A stretch of 64,000 nucleotides of DNA from contig CM068313.1 of the NCBI GenBank assembly GCA_034766995.1, forward strand, positions 5,090,461 to 5,154,460, in the 5' to 3' direction. Both the position numbers and the translations under genes were made by a program. Source of the stretch: Acanthacorydalis orientalis. Its lineage: Eukaryota; Arthropoda; Insecta; Megaloptera; Corydalidae. Shown in pieces: positions 10,691 through 23,330 of the stretch; the first letter of the stretch is position 1, and every line of letters starts with the position of its first letter. The notes under the pieces are model-generated. The model had not been told where the DNA came from and did not search any database. It saw only the letters and a list, made by a program, of their open reading frames with translations.

Positions 10691-11520
10691 AATTCGTTAC
10701 TTTTTAAAATTTGTGAAATTTAATTTAGCCACAGAGACATAACTGTATTTTGATAACACTTTTCAAATATAAAATTAAGAACAGTACGATTAAACTTTTA
10801 AATCACATCTTTAAAAAAACTGAAATACAACAATGAATATTTTTATTTCATCAATATTCAAAATTATTTATAAGCGAATTTTTATACATTTTTACTATAT
10901 TTTTTTGATTTTGTTAATTATGGTATATACTTTCTATTTTAATTTAAATAGGTACTCACCAACGACATTACAGCATTTTAATTTCCAGAAATCTGAAAAA
11001 ATATTAAAAAATGTAACAATTAACAAGAACACAAATATCGAAAAAAATATAATTGTAAAATTTTCTACTTGCGATTTCGTTTATATGTTATCCTGGCATT
11101 CTTCATCCTTTTGGATCAGCTAAATACAAAAACAAGTCTTTAAAATTCATCTAAAGTCATTCATGCAAGAAATAGAGAAAAAAAGATAGAGAAATGCAGA
11201 TGTAAGGTTCAAAAGAACAATGACCGACAGGATAAAATCGAAAAAAATTATATAAATATTTAATTAAGTGTTAATTCTGGAAAGATCAAATATTTTAACA
11301 CATTTGAATAATCACAGATCGATTTTACTTGAAAATCCTTTATTGAAAAACCACAAAACTTTATCAAATTTAATTATTGCTATACAATCACTTTACAAAT
11401 TTGAATAAAATTTTTAAACCGGTCTATATATAGATCAAATATACGTTTTTGAATACAAATACATTTCATATTTATTTATAAAGAACTCATCAAAGAATAA
11501 AAACATAGAATATTCATTAA
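10691..11520. other. AT-rich stretch without a recognisable gene
   Basis: Holds an unrecognised 96-codon open frame (10833-11123, plus) of AT-biased composition with two hydrophobic runs. There is no support that it is a gene. Confidence 0.45.
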
Positions 11521-11650
11521 GATATTTTATTCAATGAATAAATGTAAGTAATTACACAGGAATGAAATTATTCTGAATTTAAGACATTTGTAACAGGTTA
11601 AATCTGAATTTTGATTTTTCATATAAACAAATCTCATATTCACTCACATT
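11521..11650 (+). repeat. repeat Y, copy 3
   Basis: Matches 7913-8033 and 8249-8370 (ATTTTATTCAATGAATAAAT, AATCTGAATTTTGATTTT). It lies 3 kb from the other copies and is again followed by (AC)n(TA)n and repeat Z. Confidence 0.85.
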
Positions 11651-11657
11651 TCACACA

Positions 11658-11658
11658 T

Positions 11659-11695
<37 letters not shown>
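11658..11695. repeat. (AC)n(TA)n compound microsatellite
   Basis: AC run, then about 21 bases of TA, ending at the start of the short element at 11696. Confidence 0.95.
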
Positions 11696-11820
11696 GGATG
11701 GTACAAAAAACTCGAAGGGATATAAATAGTTATTTTTTTGTTTAAATGTTTTTTTTCTTTTCTTTTCAGGATTTTATATATAAAAATTGGAGAATTTATC
11801 ATGAAATTTTCGCACCACCT
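11696..11820 (+). mobile_element. short MITE-like element made of repeat Z
   Basis: Left end GGATGGTACAAAAAAC and right end (minus strand) CAGGTGGTGCGAAAATTTC form imperfect inverted repeats, each abutting TA-rich DNA. The inner part equals repeat Z of the Tc-like transposon (GTTTAAATGTTTTTTTTC, AATTGGAGAATTTATCATG). It is probably a ~125 bp deletion derivative of that transposon. Confidence 0.68.
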
Positions 11821-11828
11821 GTATATAC

Positions 11829-11901
<73 letters not shown>
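11821..11901. repeat. (TA)n microsatellite, interrupted
   Basis: About 80 bases of TA with CAT interruptions, on the right side of the short MITE. Confidence 0.95.
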
Positions 11902-11903
<2 letters not shown>

Positions 11904-12938
11904 CATAACACACATTTAATTATATTGCAGAGAAATGAAAAAAATACACGAATATATTTCAATATAAATAATTATATAGACAAATACTTCTATATGCTTA
12001 AATATTTTTCTCTTTAAAACGTGCGTGTTAAATTTTTCATAAACATGAGAACATTTTTTTAACACTTACTGAATTATTGATAAGAGTTTTTTTATACATT
12101 TATTTGTTCATTTTTAAATGAGTTTTTTTTTTTAAAAAAAACGTTATAAATTATTAAATATGATAAAAGTCATAATGTCTTAAATTATCAAATAAGTTTT
12201 TTTTCAATTTCATAAAGAAATCCTGTATAAAAACTACAATAAAATTCGTAATAAACTCTGAGTAATACAGAGAACATTTTGTAAGAAATCCGAGCGATTT
12301 AGGTTACTCAATAAAATCGCCAGAAATAATTAAACGTAACATCCATAATGGATGGACATTAACATTCCGCATACCTGTTTTTATCTAAAACGGAAAACCT
12401 ATTTGAAACAGCAGTGTGGTTAGACGTTAAAGGTATTATTTAAAAGTGACTGCGTTTCCTGTCCTACCTATCCCAACAGTGTAAATAGTTCTGTTACAAA
12501 TAGCAGTTACGTCACTGGTGGACACCGCATCTACTTCCACGTTATCCTTTTCAGAAAACACAACATTCCACTTTAATGGATTAGTAAATATTTTTACTAC
12601 TTATATTAGACGTACACGTTTTAAAAATATTTTCGACGCCATTCCGGCCCGTTTCGGTTCATTAAAATGGCAATTATGTCCGGCTAAGAACTTCTATTCA
12701 TATTATCTCTACGCGAGGAAAATCCATTAAATGAAATTAATGTTTTGTTCTTTAATCACCGCTCGCTGCCTCCTGTTATTTTTATTATATGTAAGATACG
12801 ATATTTTAATTATAATAAAATTTTCATTTACATAAAACATCCATGAAACAATTTCATATGGAAATATAATTTGGTTCATACTGAAACGTATATTTTTAAA
12901 AAAACAGTTTCATTGGAATTAAGTTTTAACATTGTTGC
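11902..12938. other. mixed stretch without a recognisable gene
   Basis: 12290-12720 is less AT-biased and looks single-copy, with an unrecognised 70-codon frame at 12518-12730. A poly-T/poly-A hairpin lies near 12125-12141. Confidence 0.45.
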
Positions 12939-13045
12939 TAAGTTCACTCTCATAAATGTTTTTTTAACTCGTTGTACCATCCACAAACGTTTCATCTTTC
13001 TAATCAAAAATGTTCAATCATTGATTATTAATTATTTTTAATTGT
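12939..13045 (+). repeat. dispersed repeat D, partial copy
   Basis: Shows AAGTTCACTCTCATAAATG, ATCCACAAAC, TAATCAAAAATGTTCAATCA and TTGATTATTAATTATTTTT, the left two-thirds of the D consensus. Confidence 0.7.
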
Positions 13046-14276
13046 CAGTTATGAGATAGATGACATAGTAATTTATTTTACTTTACTTAGATAATATACT
13101 AATTTCTATCCCATAGAAATTTTTTCTGTCGAGATGATATGTGAAGAAAAATATTCATTATTATTGTCAGTTGTGTTTTTAGAAAAAAATTCTTATATTG
13201 AGTTTACATTTCATAAATAATCAAGCACTTATTCTTGAACAATTTAAGGTAAACTCACGCACATTTTTTCAAAAAATGTATTTTCTAGTATACACCTCTA
13301 ACCCTCGATTTACACATTACTCAAAGTGCACGGTTTCGGATGAAGGAATGCGGAAAAACTTTCATTTGCATGCCACTAGTTTAGTTTAACACAGTAACAG
13401 AATTACAAAAAAAAAATGTTTTAAAACACTTTCTCGAGCATTTAAAAAAGTTCTCCATTTAAACAGCTGTACAAAATAATAAGCACACACATCACTGTGA
13501 AGAGTTTCTTGCTTCCGTGCATCCTAATGGTATCAGAAACTATCAACTTCACCATTTTTCTTCTGAACTGAAATAACGTTATCAATTCGAGATAACAACA
13601 GCGCAAATAGTGTTGACTATAGAAAAAATAAAATTTAAAGAAATGTTCTCTGTAAATATCAGTACGGATTTCTACTTGAAAGAATCAGCTATGAATAACA
13701 TTACAAAAAATGTTGTGTAATTATAAATCATGGACTTTCATTGTCTTCATTTCATCCCTTCGGACCATCTGTAAAATATATAAAATATTTATACTAAGGG
13801 GTAACACCAATCGGTATTCTTGCAGATTTTTTAAAATTTCATTGCCGATTTCTAAAACCTACCCCTTATTTTTTAATATGAGATGTGGACTCGAATTGCA
13901 CGATTTAGATTTACACGGTACGTTTGGGAACCAATCTATCGTGTAAATCGACGGTTAGGTGTGATTAAGTTTCAATAATTAAATCTCACATATGATTTTT
14001 TATTCAGTCACAAACTAAAATTTCTTTCTCATTAAGAATATTCAATATTTGATTATTGATAATTTTTCTGGACATTACCTTATAAGGATGATATTGTGTG
14101 AAGATAAACGTGAAAAATATTTAGTTTATATTGACATTTGTGCTTTTATGAAACCATTCTTTATATCTAGGTTATATTTCATCGATAATCAGACAAATAA
14201 TCCTAAATATTTCAAGATAAACTACATACATTTTTTAGAAAAGTATTTTTCTAATTTAATTGAATATCAGTAATTA
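13046..14276. other. AT-rich stretch without a recognisable gene
   Basis: Unrecognised short frames at 13198-13389, 13710-13946 and 14049-14273. A weak D-like segment lies near 13975-14070. Confidence 0.45.
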
Positions 14277-14435
14277 TATTTCACAAATGAATTTTCAACT
14301 TGTCCTGTAAAATCAACACATTTTTTCCTTCATCAAAAATGTGTTTAACAATCGATTCTTTTTGATTGTTATTGATGAGCATTTCGATACTTATTCCATG
14401 ATCCTCAAAGTACGAAAGTACTGTAACATCTCCTT
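14277..14435 (+). repeat. dispersed repeat D, diverged copy
   Basis: Order of motifs follows D: TTTCACAAATGAATTTTC, TCATCAAAAATGTGTT, TTTTGATTGTTATTGATG, then ATGATCCTCAAAGTAC. Confidence 0.55.
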
Positions 14436-14514
14436 TTTGAAAAACACTTGAAAAACTTGAATTGCTCTGAGGATGATTGTATTTCTAATTTGTTTCGTAC
14501 CTTTTTGTGTATTT

Positions 14515-14640
14515 TACAGACTCGATGGACCAAGTGTATACCCCTCAATGGAGACTATATTGAGAAATAAAATCGATTTTTTTCAAAAACCGGTGCTTAA
14601 TTTGCTTATTTACCATACTTATCAAACGACCTTCCTATAT
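14515..14640 (+). pseudogene. mauritiana-like mariner 3' end
   Basis: One frame shows the end of a mariner transposase in broken form: the stretch from about 14520 corresponds to the family's RWTKCI...GDYIEK-stop ending, read here across a frame change. About 60 bases further on comes CATACTTATCAAACGACC, the complement of the GGTCGTTTGATAAG terminal repeat seen at 48985 (minus strand). Only about 125 bases of the element remain. Confidence 0.65.
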
Positions 14641-14684
14641 AAGAGTATTCTTAAGTCTTTGATCTATGTAAATCTAACAATTTG

Positions 14685-14722
14685 AAAATTAGACATTTTG
14701 AATAGCCAAAATGTCTAATTTT
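14685..14722. repeat. perfect 15-bp inverted repeat (hairpin)
   Basis: AAAATTAGACATTTT, an 8-base loop, then AAAATGTCTAATTTT. No gene ends here on either strand, so a terminator role is not supported. Confidence 0.9.
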
Positions 14723-15632
14723 AAATCTGATAATACCACTTATGACATATTTATATTTTATTTTGTTCCTGTGTACCTGGATTTGAAATTTGGATTTCTT
14801 ATTCTTAAGGTCATTATTTTATATTTTCATTTCTCATCTCTAACATATTTAGATGGGTACTCATCTGAAGACATTAAAAAATAAACAACTAATGGAGAAA
14901 TAAAAACAAAGAATTGTAACCGCAAGGACAAGAAACATAACATATATCATTTTTAATTAAAAAAATATGAATATAGAATGTGTCAGTTAAAGTAGAAAAC
15001 TTTCTAAGTAAATCTCTCATTTTTAAAGAAATGAAATTCATGCACAGCGTTTATATTCATTTTTTCATTTTTTTAAATATGTTTATTTATATGTAATTGT
15101 AAAAATAATAATAGAAGGTTTCACTTCAACACCACTGAGATCAAATCAATTCCGTGTATCCTCATTCAAAAAAGAAGAACAATACAATTAAAATTTCATA
15201 TATAATACAAAATACAAAAAATATACTTGATCTTTAGAAATTATATAATCAAAATGTCAATAGTTCATCACTAATTTTAGATAATTATGATGTTTATAAA
15301 AGTGTATTTGACTTTATCAATCTATGAGATCGTTTCATGCACATCACCTTGAACAAGGATGAACTTATTTTTTATTTAAAAATCACATCACCGTCCTCAC
15401 ACAATACCACCTTGGTAATTATAACACGTTACATAACGTTAATGTTTTTCTCGTATATGAAACAGAGAAGGAAAAAAACATCGATTACATCTTTTAAATT
15501 TTAAATTATAGTCGTTTTTTACAAAATGAGTCATCTAGTCGGTTTTATAAAAATACTACGGCGGAATTAGAGAAGATACTGCAACGAATACCTTTATTAC
15601 AGTTATAAGCTTGTTTAAATATGTACACACAA

Positions 15633-15634
<2 letters not shown>
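14723..15634. other. AT-rich stretch without a recognisable gene
   Basis: No gene, terminus or shared repeat recognised. Confidence 0.55.

Positions 15635-15698
<64 letters not shown>
15635..15698. repeat. (TA)n microsatellite
   Basis: About 64 bases with one AAT interruption near 15677. Confidence 0.95.
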
Positions 15699-16185
15699 GC
15701 ACTGCATAGCAAACATATAACAACTTAGTTAATTAGTACCTTATTTAGTTAAGTAACATTAATTGCCTTCTTGTAAACAAAACAGACTTTCATTACCTGA
15801 TAACGATATAAACGTAGACCTTGAATTATACCCGTTCCTCACTGTGCTTGTATAAAAATTGGCTTCTCTTTTTATTGCACGTAATTAGACAATTCGGTGT
15901 ATTCGAATTTAATTAAACAAGGATCCGCTGGATATTTATTGACTTTTATTTGAACCTCGCCGCTACATTTTTTTAAACGGTTGATTTCAAGTAGCTTTCT
16001 TAACGATGCTTCATAATGTATATAATTTTAGGTCAAGTAAATGGTTTCTTTAAATGTAGATGATTGATTTTTTTTTGTTTTAGATTTCGTTCGATGCGTT
16101 TGTGTGTTTTTTTCTTGCGAATAAAATAAAAAATCTCACTGGAATCTTTAAAAGATACGTTTTTGGAATGATGTAATCTTTAAAA
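15699..16185. other. stretch without a recognisable gene
   Basis: 15780-15970 is less AT-biased and looks single-copy. Nothing coding recognised. Confidence 0.5.
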
Positions 16186-16285
16186 CATCACTTTCATAAA
16201 TAATTTTTTACTAACTTTGGAAATTAGAACATTTTTTTTATTCGAAAACTGTCAATGATTGATTATTGATTATTTTTTGCATTGA
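16186..16285 (+). repeat. dispersed repeat D, partial copy
   Basis: ATCACTTTCATAAATAATTT followed by CAATGATTGATTATTGATTA. It lies immediately upstream of a mariner relic. Confidence 0.6.
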
Positions 16286-16329
16286 ATGTGAAATCATTTC
16301 TCCTGAAACACGGCGTTGCTGACAGCAAT

Positions 16330-16545
16330 CATTACCATATTCGCCTGACATGGCACCAGCAGACATTTTTCTCTTTTCTAAAGTGAAACCTGTAGTCAAA
16401 GGGTAACGATTTCAGGACATAGAAATATTAAGTAAATTGTAACCATCGAATGGAAAGCAGTTTCTTTGGACGCCTTTGACGACTGTTTTCAACAACTACT
16501 CTTTAGAATGTTGCAATAAGTGTATTAAAGTAAACAAAGAAGAAA
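16330..16545 (+). pseudogene. mariner transposase C-terminal relic
   Basis: From about 16335 the plus strand reads YSPDMAPADIFLFSKVKPVV, the segment around the third catalytic aspartate (the D of PAD) of DD34D mariners, then GxRFQDIEI and, in a shifted frame, NKCIKVNKEETFE, the usual C-terminal tail. There are stops after VVKG and within the tail. The first two catalytic positions are absent. The PADxFLF and RFQDIE wording differs from the other mariners here, so it is probably another lineage. No terminal repeat was identified. Confidence 0.75.
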
Positions 16546-16639
16546 CTTTTGAATAAATATCAAACATTTTTCGTTTCACTTAAATTGTGCTTCATTGTAT
16601 CAATCCGAGAATAAAATTTCCAAATCTTGTATATTGCGA

Positions 16640-16643
<4 letters not shown>

Positions 16644-16723
<80 letters not shown>
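16644..16723. repeat. (AC)n(TA)n compound microsatellite
   Basis: About 27 bases of AC followed by 54 bases of TA. Confidence 0.95.

Positions 16724-18644
<1,921 letters not shown>

Positions 18645-18703
<59 letters not shown>
18645..18703. repeat. (TA)n microsatellite
   Basis: Uninterrupted, about 58 bases. Confidence 0.95.
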
Positions 18704-18706
<3 letters not shown>

Positions 18707-19318
18707 CGATTGTTTTAATGGTCTGTAAATTTCAATTACCTGAATAGAGGGAAAGGATCGTAATAAGTCACAGTTTCTTAAAATAAATCTGTTGTCAATA
18801 TATAAATCTCAGAGGTTGTCTTCATATCCTAAGAACGTTTGTTATCTAAATGCACACATGCTATTTGGTTTATCTGTTTGAATTGGTGTAGCTGTACGTC
18901 ATGTCACACAGAAAATAATTGATGTATCTTTAAATAAAACATTTATTTACAATCCACTAGAAGTATTTGTACAGAGGGTTGGTTCGGACGTGATTGAATT
19001 TTAATTCGTTGTGCTCGAATTAAATTAATTAACATTTTCTGGATTGTATTTTTTTGAAATGTCTTTTATAGTATATATTTTATTTTCTTACCAATCTAAT
19101 AAATTTATGGCATCAAACAACAATCAACATTTTATGATATAAACCTCTAGATCATTAATCGATTTCAAGGTAATAAAATTAATTACTTATAATGTGTTCT
19201 ATTGAATGTTTTTATAGATTATAATAATAAAAAATTAATTTACATATAATTAAACGTTCTAAAATAATGTATAAAATTTATACACAACTATTAATTTGAT
19301 TAACATTAAATTTATATA

Positions 19319-19322
<4 letters not shown>
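18704..19322. other. AT-rich stretch without a recognisable gene
   Basis: Nothing recognised. Confidence 0.55.

Positions 19323-19372
<50 letters not shown>
19323..19372. repeat. (TA)n(TG)n compound microsatellite
   Basis: TA for 37 bases, then TG for about 13. Confidence 0.95.
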
Positions 19373-19373
<1 letters not shown>

Positions 19374-19712
19374 ACAATTATTAATATTATACAAATATAT
19401 TTATTATCACAATTACAATAATAGTAATATTAATAATAATAAATTAATTTATGAGAAACTTGTTCACTTTAGAGATCGTTCATACAACTTGTAGAGTTTT
19501 TGATGTGTGTTTATTGACACGAAATGAAAGTTAATTGGCAAAGTAAACCAAAACGATTATGGTTTATATTTAGAGACTAGACTCGTATTATATACAGGAT
19601 GAGGTAATATTAAATTTGTTAATTTTCAATTGCGGATATCCGATATCCAATTGATGCAACGCAAACAATCCGCGATACATGGCACTGCACTAGTTTTCTC
19701 TTACACACACAG

Positions 19713-19713
<1 letters not shown>
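19373..19713. other. AT-rich stretch with a possible transposon end
   Basis: At about 19589 TATACAGGATGAGGTAAT resembles the TA-plus-CAGGGTG ends of local MITEs. At 19627-19653 an imperfect palindrome (CAATTGCGGATATCC... ending CAATTG) may be a foldback centre. No matching right end was found. Confidence 0.35.
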
Positions 19714-19750
<37 letters not shown>

Positions 19751-19812
19751 TACATATACACATATATATATATATATATAATTTTCGAGTTTTATATATA
19801 TATATATATATA
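19714..19812. repeat. cluster of three TA runs
   Basis: TA runs at 19714-19746, 19757-19781 and 19793-19812, separated by short non-repeat spacers. Confidence 0.9.
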
Positions 19813-19822
19813 TTTATATAAT

Positions 19823-19927
19823 ATTGATCAAAAATTAACAATAATCATTTATTGAACATTTTTGATCAGAATATGTATTTTGGTTTGTGAACTGAAATAA
19901 GAACTCATTTGTAAAAACGATTTTAGT
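19823..19927 (-). repeat. dispersed repeat D, inverted copy
   Basis: On the minus strand it reads CGTTTTTACAAATGAGTTC, CAGTTCACAAACCAAAAT, TTCTGATCAAAAATGTTCAA and TAAATGATTATTGTTAATTT, close to consensus. Confidence 0.75.
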
Positions 19928-20270
19928 CATATTATCAAAGTGTATTGAAATGTTATTGAAATAAAATCAGTAATCAAATGTGAAAACGGTATCAATCACA
20001 GAAAATGACTACAGATTATTTTACTATTTATTTTAAAAAGATTTTCGAATTTAAAATATAATTGTAGTGTCCAGTTTTCGAAGATATTAATAAATCAATT
20101 CTTTTTTTTGAAGGACGTTAACGGTATCTTCAACTATCAGTAAAGGAGGTGGCAGAATTTAGACTGACGGTAGCTCTTGAATTCTGTTCAGCGCTACTTT
20201 GTATGCTATTAGCCCTTATTTCAGTCCTTACTGCTTCTTTCTCTATTCAAATTGCACCTTTTTCATCAGT

Positions 20271-20274
<4 letters not shown>
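19928..20274. other. stretch without a recognisable gene
   Basis: The open frame from 20149 is read into the following TA array (IYIYIY repeats), so it is not credible as a gene. Confidence 0.5.

Positions 20275-20333
<59 letters not shown>
20275..20333. repeat. (TA)n microsatellite
   Basis: About 58 bases of TA leading into the palindrome at 20334. Confidence 0.95.
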
Positions 20334-20337
<4 letters not shown>

Positions 20338-20379
20338 TCACGATATATATATATATATATATATATATATCGTGATTCA
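20334..20379. repeat. perfect 46-bp palindrome with TA core
   Basis: TGAATCACG, 28 bases of AT repeat, then CGTGATTCA. The right arm continues as CGTGATTCAATTT, the end of a MITE M copy, so the palindrome looks like two facing transposon ends on a TA core. Confidence 0.9.
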
Positions 20380-20448
20380 ATTTAAACACACAAAAAAGTA
20401 TTAAAAAAAATCATATCATTTTTTATTTAGTATTTTAGTAGAAATGTA
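20371..20448. mobile_element. MITE family M, half copy
   Basis: GTGATTCAATTT, AAAGTATTAA and TTTTTATTTAGTATTTTAG follow the order of the M copy at 27592-27795 (read on its minus strand). The half ends where the mariner at 20449 was inserted. The other half was not found beyond 21242. Confidence 0.6.
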
Positions 20449-21242
20449 TTAGGTTGGTAGAAAAATAATTGCGGTTTATGACTTTCTAATTCATATACAT
20501 TTTTTCAACTAATAGTTAACTTTATTAATCTAAATAACCACAAATAACATCGACCTATTTTTGACAATTAATTACATGTTTATTTATTCCAGTGGTGTAA
20601 AAGTCCGGAGTTCAGGAGTTGATAAAATCTCGAAATGCAGTTTCGGCAGTAGCTTCGTTGTTGAAGACGTTATAATGTAAGAAGTTGTTGAAATGCTTAA
20701 ACATATGATAATCTGTTGTCGAGATGTTTTATGAGTAGATGAGGCAATGTTTCATAGACCAATTCATTCAACTTTTAGAGAGTCAATAGTGTGACGTGTG
20801 GTCGTGCATTGTCATGCAGCAGGATTCAGACGTTTTCGATTGACCAGTGTGGAGACCATACGTCGCAGTCCTTTGTGCATTTTGTCTATTTCTTGACAAT
20901 TACTCTCAGCTATTTTGGTTTCACCAGGATTCAAAGACAGTAGTGGATTATACCGAACGCAGACCACCAAACAGTCATCATAATTTTCTTTAGTTAAAAA
21001 TTTTTGAAACCACAATTGCATAGTACATTCCTTAACAGTACCCCACCAAAAGCATCATTTAGTTTATGAGCAGTTTGAATTAAAATTAATAATAAAACCA
21101 AAGTGAATATTACCAAAATACAGACCAAAAATGCACTTTAAAATGATATTTACATGAATACGTTGAAATGACCCTTCCATAGAAAAAAATTAAGGTTGGA
21201 ATTCAAAAAATACAAACCGCAATTATTTTCTTACCAACCTAA
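20449..21242 (-). mobile_element. mariner, 794 bp deletion relic with both ends
   Basis: Left end TTAGGTTGGTAGAAAAATAA, right end (minus strand) TTAGGTTGGTAAGAAAATAA, both continuing TTGCGGTTT. TA flanks both sides (20447-20448, 21243-21244). This terminal repeat is nearly that of the human Hsmar1/MADE1 type known from the literature, pointing to the cecropia-type mariners. A full element would be about 1.3 kb, so roughly a third is deleted. Confidence 0.9.
20650..21030 (-). pseudogene. mariner transposase, central relic
   Basis: Minus-strand frames show the family order in pieces: a short WF-type segment of the HTH region joined directly to a segment resembling KIMMTVWWSA (after the first catalytic aspartate), then IIHYCL, EIDKMHKGLRRM and LVNRKRLNPAA. 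In another frame this last part reads LLHDNARPHVTL with the second catalytic aspartate. Past that come KHLDNRLS-like remnants. The first catalytic region and much of the HTH domain are deleted, and several frameshifts separate the blocks. This is a Hsmar1/SETMAR-like transposase type. Read as inactive. Confidence 0.82.
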
Positions 21243-21302
21243 TACAATGAAACAGCAGCATATCACTTAATAAATGAATACTTTTTGCATCCTGCAAAAC
21301 AT

Positions 21303-21389
21303 AAAAATGTTCATTGATCATTTAGATGACAATCATTCTCCTCTTCGATCATTAATATACTCAGAGCACTAAGAAGTATAGAAAAATAT
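21303..21389 (+). repeat. dispersed repeat D, 3' part
   Basis: AAATGTTCATTGATCATTT, then TCTTCGATCATTAATATACT and CAGAGCACTAAG with AGTATAGAAAA, matching the right end of D at 57897-58055. Confidence 0.55.
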
Positions 21390-21572
21390 GCAAATTACAC
21401 AATAAGCTACATTAAACTAATCATTAATCATTATTTATTTGACAAAATTTAGTCAGAAATTTTTGATGTTTTTATGATAAAAATTCTAAGGATTTTGTGA
21501 AAGAAAATAAAAAAAAAAAAACACTGAAACATTTCAAAAATATATAATTGTTTAAAATGTCTGTTTACTAAA

Positions 21573-21640
21573 TATCATTTATTGAATATTTTTAAACAGA
21601 TTTTTTTGTAGTTACTGAGGTGAGATAAAAATTCATTTTT
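21573..21640 (-). repeat. dispersed repeat D, inverted fragment
   Basis: ATCATTTATTGAATATTTTT followed by a diverged TGAGATAAAAATTCATTT, the reverse of the D core. Confidence 0.5.
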
Positions 21641-22509
21641 TCTGTCTTTTGAGATGCTTTTTGTACAATCAATTTCAATAATTACATCATTTTCAAATAG
21701 CTTGGATCTTTAATAAATTATACTAATTGGAACTGCTAAAATCAATGAAATAGAACTGCTTGATGATAGTCATCAATCAGTAAGAACACTTATAAAAAAT
21801 GATAATAAAATTAGTATGTTATAGAATTATAAATACAAACAAATCAAATGAGAATACAAGTCAAAGCAATGTGTCTGTACGTATAATTTTCCAAACGAAA
21901 CTATTCCCAACGCATAAAAGATGTTATGAGAGACGTTCAAGGTTTGTGGCGTACATAAAACAGCGCAATGTTTCATTATGACGCCGTATAACATTATTGT
22001 AAGATTAACGATGAAAAATTGTATTAGCGCATTAAACCGAAACCTGTAAAATCTCTTAATACCTCTTTAATTTATGACTTGACACACACACACACATATA
22101 CTTGTACACAGATAAAATATTTCCGAAATAAACGGCACGGTTATAAACTTAATTAAATTTCATTTAAAACGTATACGCGGATAAATCAAAATTTTCAAAT
22201 ATCGGTTATAAAGTTAATTATAAGACACTTTACAATACGTTTCGTAGATTATTAATTGGGGTAAAGGAAATACTATACGGATATTTTATGTCTGGGTTTT
22301 TAGATATTCATATTTATTAAAATATGCATGATTATAATAAGATGTTATAAAATTTTAATTGTGTATTTTTATACATGTGATCCCATTCATAGTCTTTATT
22401 ATCTTGGATTATTTAAGTGTCTGTATCTGTTTTCGACTACTAGTTTTAAACTTGCACTCTCTACAAGTTTTACAAATTTTAGAACACTTAAAATTTATCT
22501 GAAAGTGGT

Positions 22510-22553
22510 ACACGTGTAAAAAATGTAAGTGGAGAACAGAAACTCAAATGATT
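22510..22553 (+). repeat. short repeat shared with 37064
   Basis: CACGTG, a gap, then GTGGAGAACAGAAACTCAAA and TGAT. The same order occurs at 37064-37108. Confidence 0.65.
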
Positions 22554-23208
22554 GAAAAGGACGAAAACAACAAATTAGAAAATTATCAAACTGACAGTTA
22601 TTATAGTATATTAAAAAGTATACAAATAAGAAAATGCACTTTTTATTTCTAATGAAGATTAAGTGTTTATTCTACTAACAAAATAAGATTGATAAAGTAT
22701 GTAATTAAAACATCATTTGTGACTCATAAAATAGTCAGATTGTCCTTCGATACAGTAGAATAAGTACTGCATTTATTTAAAAATTATTTCTTAAACCAGA
22801 GAGAACATTTAAGTATTATATTTTTATTTATGATTAGTGGAAAGTAATAAATGATAAAAAAATGATTAATCTATGAAAATATATTTCTAATTTTTTAACA
22901 CAGTGAAAATTTACTTTCATAGAAAAATTACTCTCTACAAAGTTATAGATGTTTCATTGTTTTATAAGAATTCCAATGGTACTTAATCATCTTTCAATGA
23001 AGTTTCAATCATCCACAGAGAATAGACACCGGAAAATCTTAAAGAAAATACGGTGGGGTATGAAGATTTATTTATAAAAATTTTGAATAAGTAAAATGAC
23101 TTATTATAAAAAAATAAAAGTATGTACTCTTTATCAGATTGAATGCATTCTATATTAGTATTTCATATTTGACTAACGATTTCATTTCAATACAGTTCTG
23201 AAACTATA
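22554..23208. other. AT-rich stretch without a recognisable gene
   Basis: Nothing recognised. Confidence 0.55.
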
Positions 23209-23330
23209 GCTAAATTCACTTTTACAAATGAATTCTCTTGACAATTCACAAACCAAAGAATATATTCTGATCAAAAAGGTTCAATAAATGATTTTCGTTC
23301 ATTTTTGATCAATGTTTATACATATTTCAA
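23209..23330 (+). repeat. dispersed repeat D
   Basis: CTAAATTCACTTTTACAAAT, CAATTCACAAACCAAAG, TTCTGATCAAAAAGGTTCAA and TAAATGATTTTCGTTCATTT. One of the clearest copies. Confidence 0.78.

Larger units (their letters stand above)
21245..22509. other. AT-rich stretch, no gene
   Basis: Includes two partial D copies, listed separately. Otherwise nothing recognised. Confidence 0.5.

Noticed and set aside
10833..11123. 96-codon plus-strand open frame with hydrophobic runs
   Set aside because: Composition is that of AT-rich random sequence, there is no family resemblance, and it lies among repeats.
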